Source of the DNA: Alphaproteobacteria bacterium
Lineage (GTDB): Bacteria; Pseudomonadota; Alphaproteobacteria; Rickettsiales; UBA998
Length of the DNA stretch: 45,419 nucleotides
Direction of reading: 5' to 3'
Assembly (NCBI GenBank): GCA_021730835.1
Contig: JAKFYP010000056.1
Coordinates: forward strand, 1-45,419
Shown here: positions 33,322 through 40,839 of the stretch, piece after piece
Layout of the letters: the number at the start of each line of letters is the position of its first letter
Position numbering within the stretch: the first letter of the stretch is position 1
Notes under the pieces: model-generated
Told to the model about the DNA's origin: nothing
Database searches by the model: none
The model's input: the letters and a program-made list of their open reading frames with translations, nothing else
Position numbers and translations under genes: made by a program

Positions 33322-34668
33322 ATGTATACATACGCGGAACTTCAGTGTGACGGCCTGATTGGGCCTACACACCATTATGCCGGATTGAGCCGAGGGAACG
33401 TGGCTTCCCTCACCAATGCCGGCAGCATTGCCTACCCGAAACAGGCGGCCCTGCAGGGGCTGGAGAAAATGCGGCTGGTTGCTTCTCTGGGTATCCCGCA
33501 GATCGTCTTGCCGCCGCCGCCCCGCCCCAACCTCGTCTTGCTGCGGCATCTGGGGTTTACCGGCTCAACGGAGACGATGCTGGCGGCTGCATGGCGTGAA
33601 AATCCGCAGCTTTTGAGTGCCGTCTGGTCGGCTTCGGGCATGTGGGCCGCCAATATGGCCACGGTTTCCCCGGCTTGCGATACGGCTGACGGGAAGCTGC
33701 ACATGACGCCCGCCAATCTGGCCAGTACGCTGCATCGCCATCAGGAGGCCTTATTTTCTCACCGGCTGCTGACGCGGGTTTTCGGGGAGGTGGGGGTTAT
33801 CCATGCGCCTCTGCCTGCCTGTGTGCCCTATACGGATGAAGGGGCGGCCAATCATATGCGCCTGAGCGCTCAGTACGGGCAGAGAGGGGTTGAGATATTC
33901 GTCTACGGGCGAGAGGCGGCGGATGCCCCTTCGGCCTGCCCGCAGCGTTTCCCGGCGCGCCAGACGCGTGAAGCCTGTGAGACTATCGCTCGTCTGCACG
34001 GATTGCCGGAAGAACGGCGTCTGTTCGTGCGTCAGAGCGCCGGTGCGATTGATGCCGGGGTGTTTCATAACGATGTGATTGCCATGAGCAATGGTCCGCT
34101 CCTGATCTATCATGAGCTTGCCTTTACCGATGAGGCGGTATTTTTGGAGGAACTGACGACAAAATTGCCGCAAGTGCAACGGATTCGTATCCGTGAGGCG
34201 GATTTGCCGCTGGCGGAGGCGGTACGGAGTTATTTTTTCAATTCTCAGATGTTGAGCCTGCCCGGCTCGGAAGAGATGGTAATCATTGGCCCGGTGGAGT
34301 GCCGGAAAAGTGAAGCAGCCCGCACAGCGCTGGAGCGGCTGAAGCAAAGCCCGGACAATCCGGTGCGCGAGGTGCATTACCTCGATATACGGGAAAGCAT
34401 GAAAAATGGAGGAGGGCCTGCCTGCCTGCGTTTGCGGGTAGTCATTGACGAAATATCTCTGCAAAAACTCCCGCAGGGCATATTCATGAATGATGCCTTA
34501 TACGAAAAACTGCATCACTATATCTCCGTGCACTATCCGGAAAAGCTGGAAGTTTCTGATTGTATCCGCTCGGGGCTGATTTTTTCCTGTCAGGAAATAT
34601 ATAAGCAACTTGAAACTATTCTGGGGCTGGAGGGGATGTATGATAATATGGAAAGCGAATTTCTGTAA
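33322..34668 (+). CDS. astB: N-succinylarginine dihydrolase AstB
   Basis: Hydrolyses N2-succinylarginine to succinylornithine, CO2 and two ammonia, the second step of the arginine succinyltransferase pathway. 448 residues, normal length. Hallmarks: N-terminal DGLIGPTHHYAGLSRGN, the catalytic His at 249 in FHNDVIAMSNG, and the nucleophile Cys at 368 in GGGPACLRLRV. The pathway's other genes (astA, astC, astD, astE) are not nearby, so this is an isolated copy; either the remaining genes are scattered or the enzyme acts on a related amidine. The C-terminal segment after residue 420 is less family-like. Confidence 0.92.
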   Translation: MYTYAELQCDGLIGPTHHYAGLSRGNVASLTNAGSIAYPKQAALQGLEKMRLVASLGIPQIVLPPPPRPNLVLLRHLGFTGSTETMLAAAWRENPQLLSAVWSASGMWAANMATVSPACDTADGKLHMTPANLASTLHRHQEALFSHRLLTRVFGEVGVIHAPLPACVPYTDEGAANHMRLSAQYGQRGVEIFVYGREAADAPSACPQRFPARQTREACETIARLHGLPEERRLFVRQSAGAIDAGVFHNDVIAMSNGPLLIYHELAFTDEAVFLEELTTKLPQVQRIRIREADLPLAEAVRSYFFNSQMLSLPGSEEMVIIGPVECRKSEAARTALERLKQSPDNPVREVHYLDIRESMKNGGGPACLRLRVVIDEISLQKLPQGIFMNDALYEKLHHYISVHYPEKLEVSDCIRSGLIFSCQEIYKQLETILGLEGMYDNMESEFL

Positions 34669-34703
34669 TTTTTAGGTTATGGAAAAATGATGGCCCTTAA
34701 GAT

Positions 34704-34845
34704 CATCATATATGATGTTGAAAATCAAAGTTTTATATATCGTATGGCCGATTTGCTTTATGAGTATACATAAACTGAATGGGCTATAAGAAGATGAGCA
34801 TCCCACAGGTGGATGCTGTATCTTTATGGTTGGCCAGCGGATGCT
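34704..34845. other. Cluster of small inverted repeats between convergent genes
   Basis: The 228-base gap between astB and the convergent gene at 34897 holds a perfect 14-base palindrome CATCATATATGATG (34704-34717) and two short hairpins near 34798-34845 (GCATCC...GGATGC and GCCAGC-GGAT-GCTGGC). They could end transcription of either gene, but none has a convincing T-tract. No ORF here looks real. Confidence 0.35.
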
Positions 34846-34896
34846 GGCAGGGGAAGGTTGGGAGGGGGGATGATGCAAAGGTCTCTCTATAAGCGG

Positions 34897-35571
34897 CTAG
34901 GCAAAATGGCTACGGATGTCCTCCAGCCGGTCTTCAAATGACATGGCTACCATATTGCCGATGGAATTGAGAATGGTAATTGCGTTGAACGGCGCATCGC
35001 AACCGGGGGCGGCCCCCGCCTTCAGGCGAGTAATAATCCCCTTGTTTACCTCGTATATTTCGCGGTAAATGGTCTGGATGTCGTCGATGATATGCTCCCA
35101 TTCCTTCCAGTCCGTCTTTCCCTCAAGGTAGGGTTTCATAAAATAGGTTCCGACGACGCGAAACAGGGTTTCCTCGTGTGTGGCAAACGGCAGATGAAAC
35201 CACGCCATTCCCTTAAACGGTTCAAAGGCGGGGCAGCCGCTACGGGCCATCACCAGCCCGAACAGGCCGCTTAATCCTTCCTGTATGGTTGTGGATTTCA
35301 GGTAATTACGTTCGGATGTTTCCACCAGTACCTCCGCCGTTTCGTAAGAAGGCAGCTTATCAAGCAGCATGGCCGGGCCATGCAGGCCAACGGCTACCGG
35401 GCAACGATCGCTTTGTGTCCAGCGGCATCCCTCGCACTGGTGAAATTCCAGCCGTGTCCATTCGGGCAGACCTTCCGGTTCAGGCATTGGTTGCTTGCTG
35501 ATTTCTACCGTATACGAAACACGGCTCATATCTTTGAGCGTAAAATGGTAGGTAATCTCTTTTTTTTCCAT
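34897..35571 (-). CDS. Unknown protein with a cysteine cluster
   Basis: A 224-residue cytoplasmic protein that I cannot assign by name. Residues 40-65 carry HQCEGCRWTQSDRCPVAVGL, a C-x2-C-x7-C cluster, and residue about 115 another Cys in RSGCPAFEP, so four cysteines may hold a metal or Fe-S cluster. Other noticeable parts are FHLPFATHEETLFRVVGTYF and an acidic helical C-terminus. No signal or membrane segments. The start at 35571 has only a poor Shine-Dalgarno (GGTAAT), and 15 bases further upstream repeat copy B begins, with the same end facing the gene as copy A has toward the LysR gene. Confidence 0.65.
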   Translation of the reverse strand: MEKKEITYHFTLKDMSRVSYTVEISKQPMPEPEGLPEWTRLEFHQCEGCRWTQSDRCPVAVGLHGPAMLLDKLPSYETAEVLVETSERNYLKSTTIQEGLSGLFGLVMARSGCPAFEPFKGMAWFHLPFATHEETLFRVVGTYFMKPYLEGKTDWKEWEHIIDDIQTIYREIYEVNKGIITRLKAGAAPGCDAPFNAITILNSIGNMVAMSFEDRLEDIRSHFA

Positions 35572-35586
35572 TGTATTACCGTTTTA

Positions 35587-35715
35587 ATAGTCATTTCACT
35601 TAATAATTTCCTGTAAAGTCGGAATGACTATGGCTTGCGACCGCAAGCTCGCCGCTTATGCGGCGTAACCTACTTTATTTTTTCTTATGAAGAAAAAATA
35701 AAGTGGAAAGACAAT
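35587..35715 (-). repeat. Composite hairpin repeat, copy B
   Basis: 129 bases, the inverted counterpart of copy A (5204-5331), about 30 kb away. Modules on this strand: the AT-rich 15-bp inverted repeat, the CGCCGC/GCGGCG hairpin, GCTTGCG-GT-CGCAAGC (more complete than in A), and the AGTCATT...AATGACT outer pair. Its AGTCATT end lies 15 bases before the start codon of the cysteine-cluster gene. The remaining 132 bases to the argC stop show nothing recognisable. Confidence 0.88.
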
Positions 35716-35847
35716 AAGAACGCATCCTGACTATCCCGTAGCATTTTCAGGAAAAATGTAAAAGATTCACGCCATGGCTGCAACGGGGCGGGTTAAATCT
35801 GACGTATCCGGGTTTATTTTAGCGCAGAAATGTTAAAAATGTGTCCG

Positions 35848-36891
35848 TCAGGGAAAAACCGGCACATGCCGGAGGCCGGTTGTCTCGTCAAAACCGAACA
35901 TCAGATTCATATTTTGAACGGCCTGCCCGGAAGCGCCTTTAACCAGATTATCAATTGCGCTGACGAGGATAGCATCTTCCGGCCTGCGTCCGGCGAACAG
36001 GTTGATACGGCAGGTATTTGTGCCGGTCACATGCTGTGTTTGAGGATACGCACCCTCGGGCAGGATGGTCACGAACGGCTCGGCCCGGTAAGCCCGCTCA
36101 AGGTAAGCCCGTGCCTGTTGCAGCGTATAGCCGTTCAGGCGGACATAGATGGTTGCCAGCATGCCGCGCTTCATCGGCACGAGATGCGGAGTAAAGTGCA
36201 CCTCGACGGGCCGTTCCGCTGCCCAGGAAAGCACCTGCTCGATTTCGGGCCGGTGACGATGCTGGCCGACGCCGTAAGCGCTGAAGCCGCCCTCAATCTC
36301 GCAAAATAACAGGTTGCGCTTCATGCTCCGCCCCGCTCCGGTGACGCCGGACTTGGCGTCAATAATGATCGGATCCGGACAGATCATGCCCTCCTGCAGA
36401 AGCGGCAGGAGTGGCAACAGGGAGACAGTCGGGTAGCAGCCGGGATTGGCGACCAGCCGGGCGGAAGCGATTGCCTCACGGACATACTCGCTCAGGCCAT
36501 AGACGGCGCTTCTCTGAAGCTGTGGAGCGCGGTGTTCATGGCCGTACCATTCGGCGTAAAGCGCCGGATTAAACAGCCGGAAATCAGCCGAGAGATCAAC
36601 GATGCGCACATGGCCGGGCAGGGCGGCGATGATTTCCTGCGTCGTGCCGTGAGGCAGGCAGCAGAATACGAGTTGCACCCCGTTGAAATCCACCTCCTCG
36701 ATTTTCACCAGCGGCGGCAGAGCGAGACCGTGCAGATGCGGAAAACTCTCCTCTATGGGCTGTCCGGCCTGAGAATCGGCGGTCAGGGCAGCGATTTTTA
36801 CATACGGATGATGATGCAGCAGGCGCAGCAATTCCGCACCGGTATAACCGCTCGCGCCGAGAATGACAGTTGGGATGGGAGTGGGGGTCAT
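35848..36891 (-). CDS. argC: N-acetyl-gamma-glutamyl-phosphate reductase ArgC
   Basis: NADPH-dependent reduction of N-acetylglutamyl phosphate, third step of arginine synthesis. 347 residues, type 1 length. N-terminal Rossmann motif ILGASGYTGAELLRLLHHHP; the catalytic Cys is in VANPGCYPT; further landmarks are LSADFRL, KSGVTGAGR and HRHRPEIEQ. GGGAAAAG precedes the ATG, which lies 7 bases after the stop of the two-TM gene, so argC appears to be the third gene of a dcd-like/two-TM/argC transcription unit. Composition is normal for the genome, unlike its two upstream neighbours. Confidence 0.96.
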   Translation of the reverse strand: MTPTPIPTVILGASGYTGAELLRLLHHHPYVKIAALTADSQAGQPIEESFPHLHGLALPPLVKIEEVDFNGVQLVFCCLPHGTTQEIIAALPGHVRIVDLSADFRLFNPALYAEWYGHEHRAPQLQRSAVYGLSEYVREAIASARLVANPGCYPTVSLLPLLPLLQEGMICPDPIIIDAKSGVTGAGRSMKRNLLFCEIEGGFSAYGVGQHRHRPEIEQVLSWAAERPVEVHFTPHLVPMKRGMLATIYVRLNGYTLQQARAYLERAYRAEPFVTILPEGAYPQTQHVTGTNTCRINLFAGRRPEDAILVSAIDNLVKGASGQAVQNMNLMFGFDETTGLRHVPVFP

Positions 36892-36898
36892 ATTATGA

Positions 36899-37321
36899 TT
36901 ACTTTTCCCTTAAAGCAGTAATAACCGTACCAATAAGAACAACCATAAATAATATAAAGGCTGTTGTCAGGGTGGTATAATAACCCGCGCCTGATAATAA
37001 GAAATCAGGTATAACCCCGAACCAGATCACTAAAATCAACAGACCAAGCAAGGAAAGCAAGGGAATGGTATACGCGCTATAAAAAAGAAGATGTCTCGGC
37101 CTTGCGTGCCATTTTGCTTTTCTTATAAATGCTTCAGCAATTTCTTTTGCTTCCTGATCAAGAGTTCCTGAAGCGATCATCAAGGCAATAAAATCATTTA
37201 TATTTTTCTGAGATGGTTCTTTTCCTGAGTTAGCCTTTTTATATTGTTCCTTAAACTCCGCGATTCTCCTTTCATGCAAAAGGGTAATAATGTACGGCCT
37301 CAACTCCTCTGCCAGCGACAT
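36899..37321 (-). CDS. Unknown two-TM protein paired with the dCTP-deaminase-like gene
   Basis: A 140-residue protein: the first 75 residues are hydrophilic and helical (LLHERRIAEFKEQYKKANSG; QEAKEIAEAFIRKAKW), then two membrane helices, about 79-101 (LFYSAYTIPLLSLLGLLILV) and 110-133 (TTLTTAFILFMVVLIGTVIT), with a short basic C-terminus. I do not know the family. It starts 1 base after the stop of the dCTP-deaminase-like gene and shares its AT-rich composition, so the two probably form a unit. A membrane-anchored partner or effector is conceivable, not shown. Confidence 0.65.
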   Translation of the reverse strand: MSLAEELRPYIITLLHERRIAEFKEQYKKANSGKEPSQKNINDFIALMIASGTLDQEAKEIAEAFIRKAKWHARPRHLLFYSAYTIPLLSLLGLLILVIWFGVIPDFLLSGAGYYTTLTTAFILFMVVLIGTVITALREK

Positions 37322-37322
37322 T

Positions 37323-38024
37323 TTAAGTCAATCCGAGTAATTTTTTCTGTTCTTCGGAGAGATGATTGATAAAATCTCTGGATTTTTCAGTAATCCGCGT
37401 ATTTAAAAATTCTATAAGTTGATTCTTGGTCGTCCGGCTTCCGAACTTCTGAAAACACTCGATAAATTCTTTGTCTTCCGAAAGTCTGGAAAGAGTAATA
37501 TTTTTTTCCGCATGATATTTCGCTTCCGCTCGTTTGCTGTAATCTTTGAGTACGGCTTTTGCTTCCGACAGCACGAGTTGGCAGATTCGCATACCGGGAA
37601 TCAGATGAAAGGAAAAACTTCCGACATTATGAATGGCAATCGGTAGCTTTCCTTCATAACCCGGATTGATATAGCTCGAAAGCCCGACATTGACACCTAA
37701 TCGAATAACGCTGTTGCGATTTTGTATATTGCCCACCAGCTTTTCCGATAGGCTCAAAGTTTCTTTAATCTGCCCCAGAATGAATTCTCCGGGTTGCAAT
37801 ATATAGCCATCGTTTCCCAGGTGCGCGTGGGTAAAATATTCTTTCAATTGCGTCGAATCAGGATAGGGCGCATTGATCTCCATATTTTTCTTAGGAATCT
37901 CAATTTGCTCATCCAACGTCAAATCTACAGAAGACGGTTGGATATTCTCAACCTGGAAAGGGGAAATATGTAATTCTTTTTGATAGATTCTCTCTAGAAT
38001 CTTCATATCCGAGAGCACACTCAT
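37323..38024 (-). CDS. dCTP deaminase-like protein (dUTPase superfamily), variant active site
   Basis: A 233-residue trimeric-fold nucleotide enzyme relative. Matches to dCTP deaminase: ENIQPSSVDLTLDEQIEIP, LQPGEFILGQIKETLSL, NRNSVIRLG (Arg and one Ser of the phosphate-binding RSS retained) and the C-terminal KRAEAKYH. In the GWxGxIxLEFxN motif of canonical enzymes this protein reads GYEGKLPIAIHN: the catalytic Glu is Ala in my manual alignment, so classic deamination is doubtful. Some 45 extra residues follow the usual C-terminus. Start ATG 38024 has GGGG at good spacing; ATG 38045 is possible. AT-rich (37381-37440 is 35%, 37801-37860 43% G+C by hand) beside 72% in algI. Could be a dUTPase-like or nucleotide-sensing variant. 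Confidence 0.82.
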   Translation of the reverse strand: MSVLSDMKILERIYQKELHISPFQVENIQPSSVDLTLDEQIEIPKKNMEINAPYPDSTQLKEYFTHAHLGNDGYILQPGEFILGQIKETLSLSEKLVGNIQNRNSVIRLGVNVGLSSYINPGYEGKLPIAIHNVGSFSFHLIPGMRICQLVLSEAKAVLKDYSKRAEAKYHAEKNITLSRLSEDKEFIECFQKFGSRTTKNQLIEFLNTRITEKSRDFINHLSEEQKKLLGLT

Positions 38025-38155
38025 AACTACCCCAAGAAATAACATCTGGCAGATTTAGTCTTACAGACTACTATATATAGCGTCTATAAGAAAAATATTT
38101 TCATAAAATACGAAAACACGAATTTCTTCGGTACGCATCTTATTTATTACGTTAT

Positions 38156-39604
38156 CTAAAACTGGAAATACAAAAACGGTGAGAAGGACTGAGCAATCAT
38201 TTTACTGACGCCGACCGCCATCACGGCCACCACGGCGCATTGTCCGGCCACCGAGACGCGATACGCCCAGGTCGGCCCGAGATGCCCGGCCTGCACATTG
38301 AAATGCCGCATGCGCCAAGGAGCAAGAAACACAATGACCCAGCCACCCGCCAGTGCTGCCAGATGCAGCGGCGTAATCTGCCAGACCAGCGTATCGGCGA
38401 TACCGAAACCGTTAAGCCCGAGCATGCCTTCGTAGAAGCCAAACGCGGTGCTGACATTGGGAGCGCGAAACAACACCCAGCCGATCATCACCATCAGCAG
38501 GGTCAGCGGCAAGGCCAGCAGGCGCGGATAAGGCGCGCCGCCCCTGCCGCCGATGAGGCGCTCCAACGCCAGAATCGCCCCGTGCCAGGTTCCCCAGAGC
38601 ACGAATGTCCAGTTCGCACCGTGCCACGCGCCGCCTAGAATCATGGTCAGCAGCAGGTTGATATAGGTGCGTACTTTGCCCTTTTTATTGCCGCCGAGGG
38701 GAATATAGAGATAATCGCGCAGCCAGGTCGAAAGCGAGATATGCCAGCGCCGCCAGAATTCGGTGATTGAGCGGCTAATATAGGGATGGTTGAAGTTCTC
38801 AATGAAGCGGAAACCCATCATCAGCCCGAGTCCGATCGCCATATCGGAATAGCCGGAGAAATCGAAATAAAGCTGGATGCTGTAGGCGAGAATGCCTAGC
38901 CACGCTTCGGAGAAGGAAGGGTTTGCCTGTGCAAACATCATATCAGCGATGGGCGCGACCGTATCGGCGATCATGACTTTTTTACAGAAGCCGACGGAAA
39001 AGCGAATCGCCCCCTCGTTGAATTTATCCAGCGTATGCGTGCGCTCATAGAACTGGTGGGCGACATCCTTATAGCGCAATACCGGCCCGGCGATGAGCTG
39101 AGGAAACAGGGCGATAAAGGCGGCGAAATCAAGAAAACTCGGGGCAATCTCGGCATCGCCGCGATAGACATCAATGACGTAGCTGACCGACTGGAAAACA
39201 TAAAAGGAAATCCCGATCGGCAGGATGACCTTCCATGCTTCCATCGGGGTGAACCCGGCGGCCAATAGCGCGGCATTGAATGAGTCCACGCCGAAATTGA
39301 AATATTTGAAATAGCCCAGCACCAGCAAATTCCCGGCAACGCCAATCGCCAGCCAGCGCTTGCGGTGACGGATTATTTGTTCTTCGGGTGTTTCTGCGGG
39401 CAGGCGACTCATGCGCAGTGTCACCCAGTAGCTGAAATATGTTACGGCGGCAAATAAAGCGAGGAAATCCACCCGCCACCAGCCGTAGAAAATATAGCTG
39501 CCAATGAGGATCACCAGCGATTTGCGTTTAAACGGCACGAGGTAATAGACCACCAGAAACAGCGGCAGAAACAGGAGCAGGAATACGGCGGAGGAGAAAA
39601 CCAT
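38156..39604 (-). CDS. algI: Alginate O-acetyltransferase AlgI (MBOAT)
   Basis: Membrane-bound O-acyltransferase that carries acetyl groups across the inner membrane for acetylation of mannuronate in alginate. 482 residues with about ten membrane helices. The N-terminus MVFSSAVFLLLFLPLFLVVYYL and the block YFDFSGYSDMAIGLGLMMGF are family hallmarks. The essential His is at residue 328 in LGGAWHGANW, matching the active-site His of Pseudomonas AlgI. It follows algJ by 14 bases and is the last gene of the alginate operon visible here. algF, which normally follows, is absent: the next gene is the dCTP-deaminase-like one. Confidence 0.95.
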   Translation of the reverse strand: MVFSSAVFLLLFLPLFLVVYYLVPFKRKSLVILIGSYIFYGWWRVDFLALFAAVTYFSYWVTLRMSRLPAETPEEQIIRHRKRWLAIGVAGNLLVLGYFKYFNFGVDSFNAALLAAGFTPMEAWKVILPIGISFYVFQSVSYVIDVYRGDAEIAPSFLDFAAFIALFPQLIAGPVLRYKDVAHQFYERTHTLDKFNEGAIRFSVGFCKKVMIADTVAPIADMMFAQANPSFSEAWLGILAYSIQLYFDFSGYSDMAIGLGLMMGFRFIENFNHPYISRSITEFWRRWHISLSTWLRDYLYIPLGGNKKGKVRTYINLLLTMILGGAWHGANWTFVLWGTWHGAILALERLIGGRGGAPYPRLLALPLTLLMVMIGWVLFRAPNVSTAFGFYEGMLGLNGFGIADTLVWQITPLHLAALAGGWVIVFLAPWRMRHFNVQAGHLGPTWAYRVSVAGQCAVVAVMAVGVSKMIAQSFSPFLYFQF

Positions 39605-39618
39605 GTGTTTAACTTTTG

Positions 39619-40839
39619 TTATTTATTTTCTTTTGCCGAAACCCTGTGCTCGCGGGCGGCGACGCTGCCGGTCGCAGGTGTGCAGGTTGCTGCTTGTGTT
39701 TTCTGACCGGAGGGGGCCGGAACCTCGATCTTCACATCCGCGTAGGTTTTCTGGATGAAGCGCTCAGGCATCTCCCAGATGACAAAACGCGGCGCGGTTT
39801 GTCCAAAATCGGTGTTCTTCAAAAAAGATTGCATTGGCTCAAGCGGGCCTTTGCCTTCCTCGGCAAGGTTGAGCACGTCGGTATGAAGCGCCTGTTTGAG
39901 CGCGCCCTCGAAATTCCACTCTTTCTCGAAACTGTAGGATGTGCCGACCAGCGCTACCGGGATCTGTTGCTCGCCGAACAAATCGCCGCCCGCTGCATCA
40001 CTATCCGCTTTGGCCGTCTTTATCTTCATATATGTCTCGGAACGCGGGCCGATGACCTCTTTCAGCGCACCGGTTGGGATAAAGGCGCTTAAATCGCCAT
40101 CGTAAACCTTCTTTTTGCCGCGGATGGTCTTATATTCCGCCGTATCGTAATCCGGCGCGCCGCAGGCCTGCGCTATTTCCGCAGCGATAGCCTGTGCGGC
40201 AATCTCTGCGCCTTCCGGCGACCAGTGCGTGTCGGTGCGCATGAAAACCTGTATGCCCTGTTTCTTCGCCTGCGCCAGCGGCTCCAGCAGGTCGGGCGCA
40301 AGAATGCCGCGCTTTTTCAGCCCTGTGTGAAACCGCCGGTAGCCTTCCTGCTTTTCCTGCGGGAAAGGAATATCGCCCAGCGCATCGGCATAAATACGCG
40401 TTTTGGCGGGTACAACGGCGACGACCAGCGTGATTCCCCGGCTTTTGAGAAAATCATGAATGCGCGCTACCAGATCGAGGCGCGCCTGCTCTTCCTTCAT
40501 TCCGTCTGGATAATGCTCGAATTCCTCGCGGGTAAACAGCCACTCATCCCGGCCCACAATCACCCCGTCATTGCCGACGCCAAACAGCGCGTAACGCAAG
40601 ATGCCCCAACTGGCCGTGGCCAGTTTTTTACCGTGCAGTCTGTCCTCGAATTTATCTTCAAGCGCCGCCGCCGCTTTACCGCGCAGAAAATCCGGAGCCG
40701 TTACCTCCCCGATTTCAAAAACCTTTTCCCGCTCCATCCATAAGGTAGAAAGCGCCGCGAATGCTGATACGGCAAAGAATGCCAGTATGGCTATCGCGCT
40801 GACGGGGATCAGGCGCGGCTCTTTCGTTTCACGCTCCAT
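39619..40839 (-). CDS. algJ: Alginate O-acetyltransferase AlgJ/AlgX-like
   Basis: Periplasm-facing SGNH-type acetyltransferase that works with AlgI. 406 residues: an N-terminal membrane anchor (about residues 12-33), then the catalytic domain. The catalytic triad-like residues are D203 and H205 in RTDTHWSPEG and S301 in VGTSYSF, matching the D-x-H and Ser arrangement of Pseudomonas AlgJ. Other features are DEWLFTREEFE and the C-terminal VIWEMPERFIQ. AlgX shares this fold but has a C-terminal carbohydrate-binding module, for which there is no room, so AlgJ is the better call. The start overlaps the stop of the upstream Sel1 gene by 11 bases. Confidence 0.88.
   Translation of the reverse strand: MERETKEPRLIPVSAIAILAFFAVSAFAALSTLWMEREKVFEIGEVTAPDFLRGKAAAALEDKFEDRLHGKKLATASWGILRYALFGVGNDGVIVGRDEWLFTREEFEHYPDGMKEEQARLDLVARIHDFLKSRGITLVVAVVPAKTRIYADALGDIPFPQEKQEGYRRFHTGLKKRGILAPDLLEPLAQAKKQGIQVFMRTDTHWSPEGAEIAAQAIAAEIAQACGAPDYDTAEYKTIRGKKKVYDGDLSAFIPTGALKEVIGPRSETYMKIKTAKADSDAAGGDLFGEQQIPVALVGTSYSFEKEWNFEGALKQALHTDVLNLAEEGKGPLEPMQSFLKNTDFGQTAPRFVIWEMPERFIQKTYADVKIEVPAPSGQKTQAATCTPATGSVAAREHRVSAKENK

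Noticed and set aside
33751..34464. 237-residue open frame antisense to astB
   Set aside because: AstB catalytic residues and length confirm the sense strand; the antisense product looks random.
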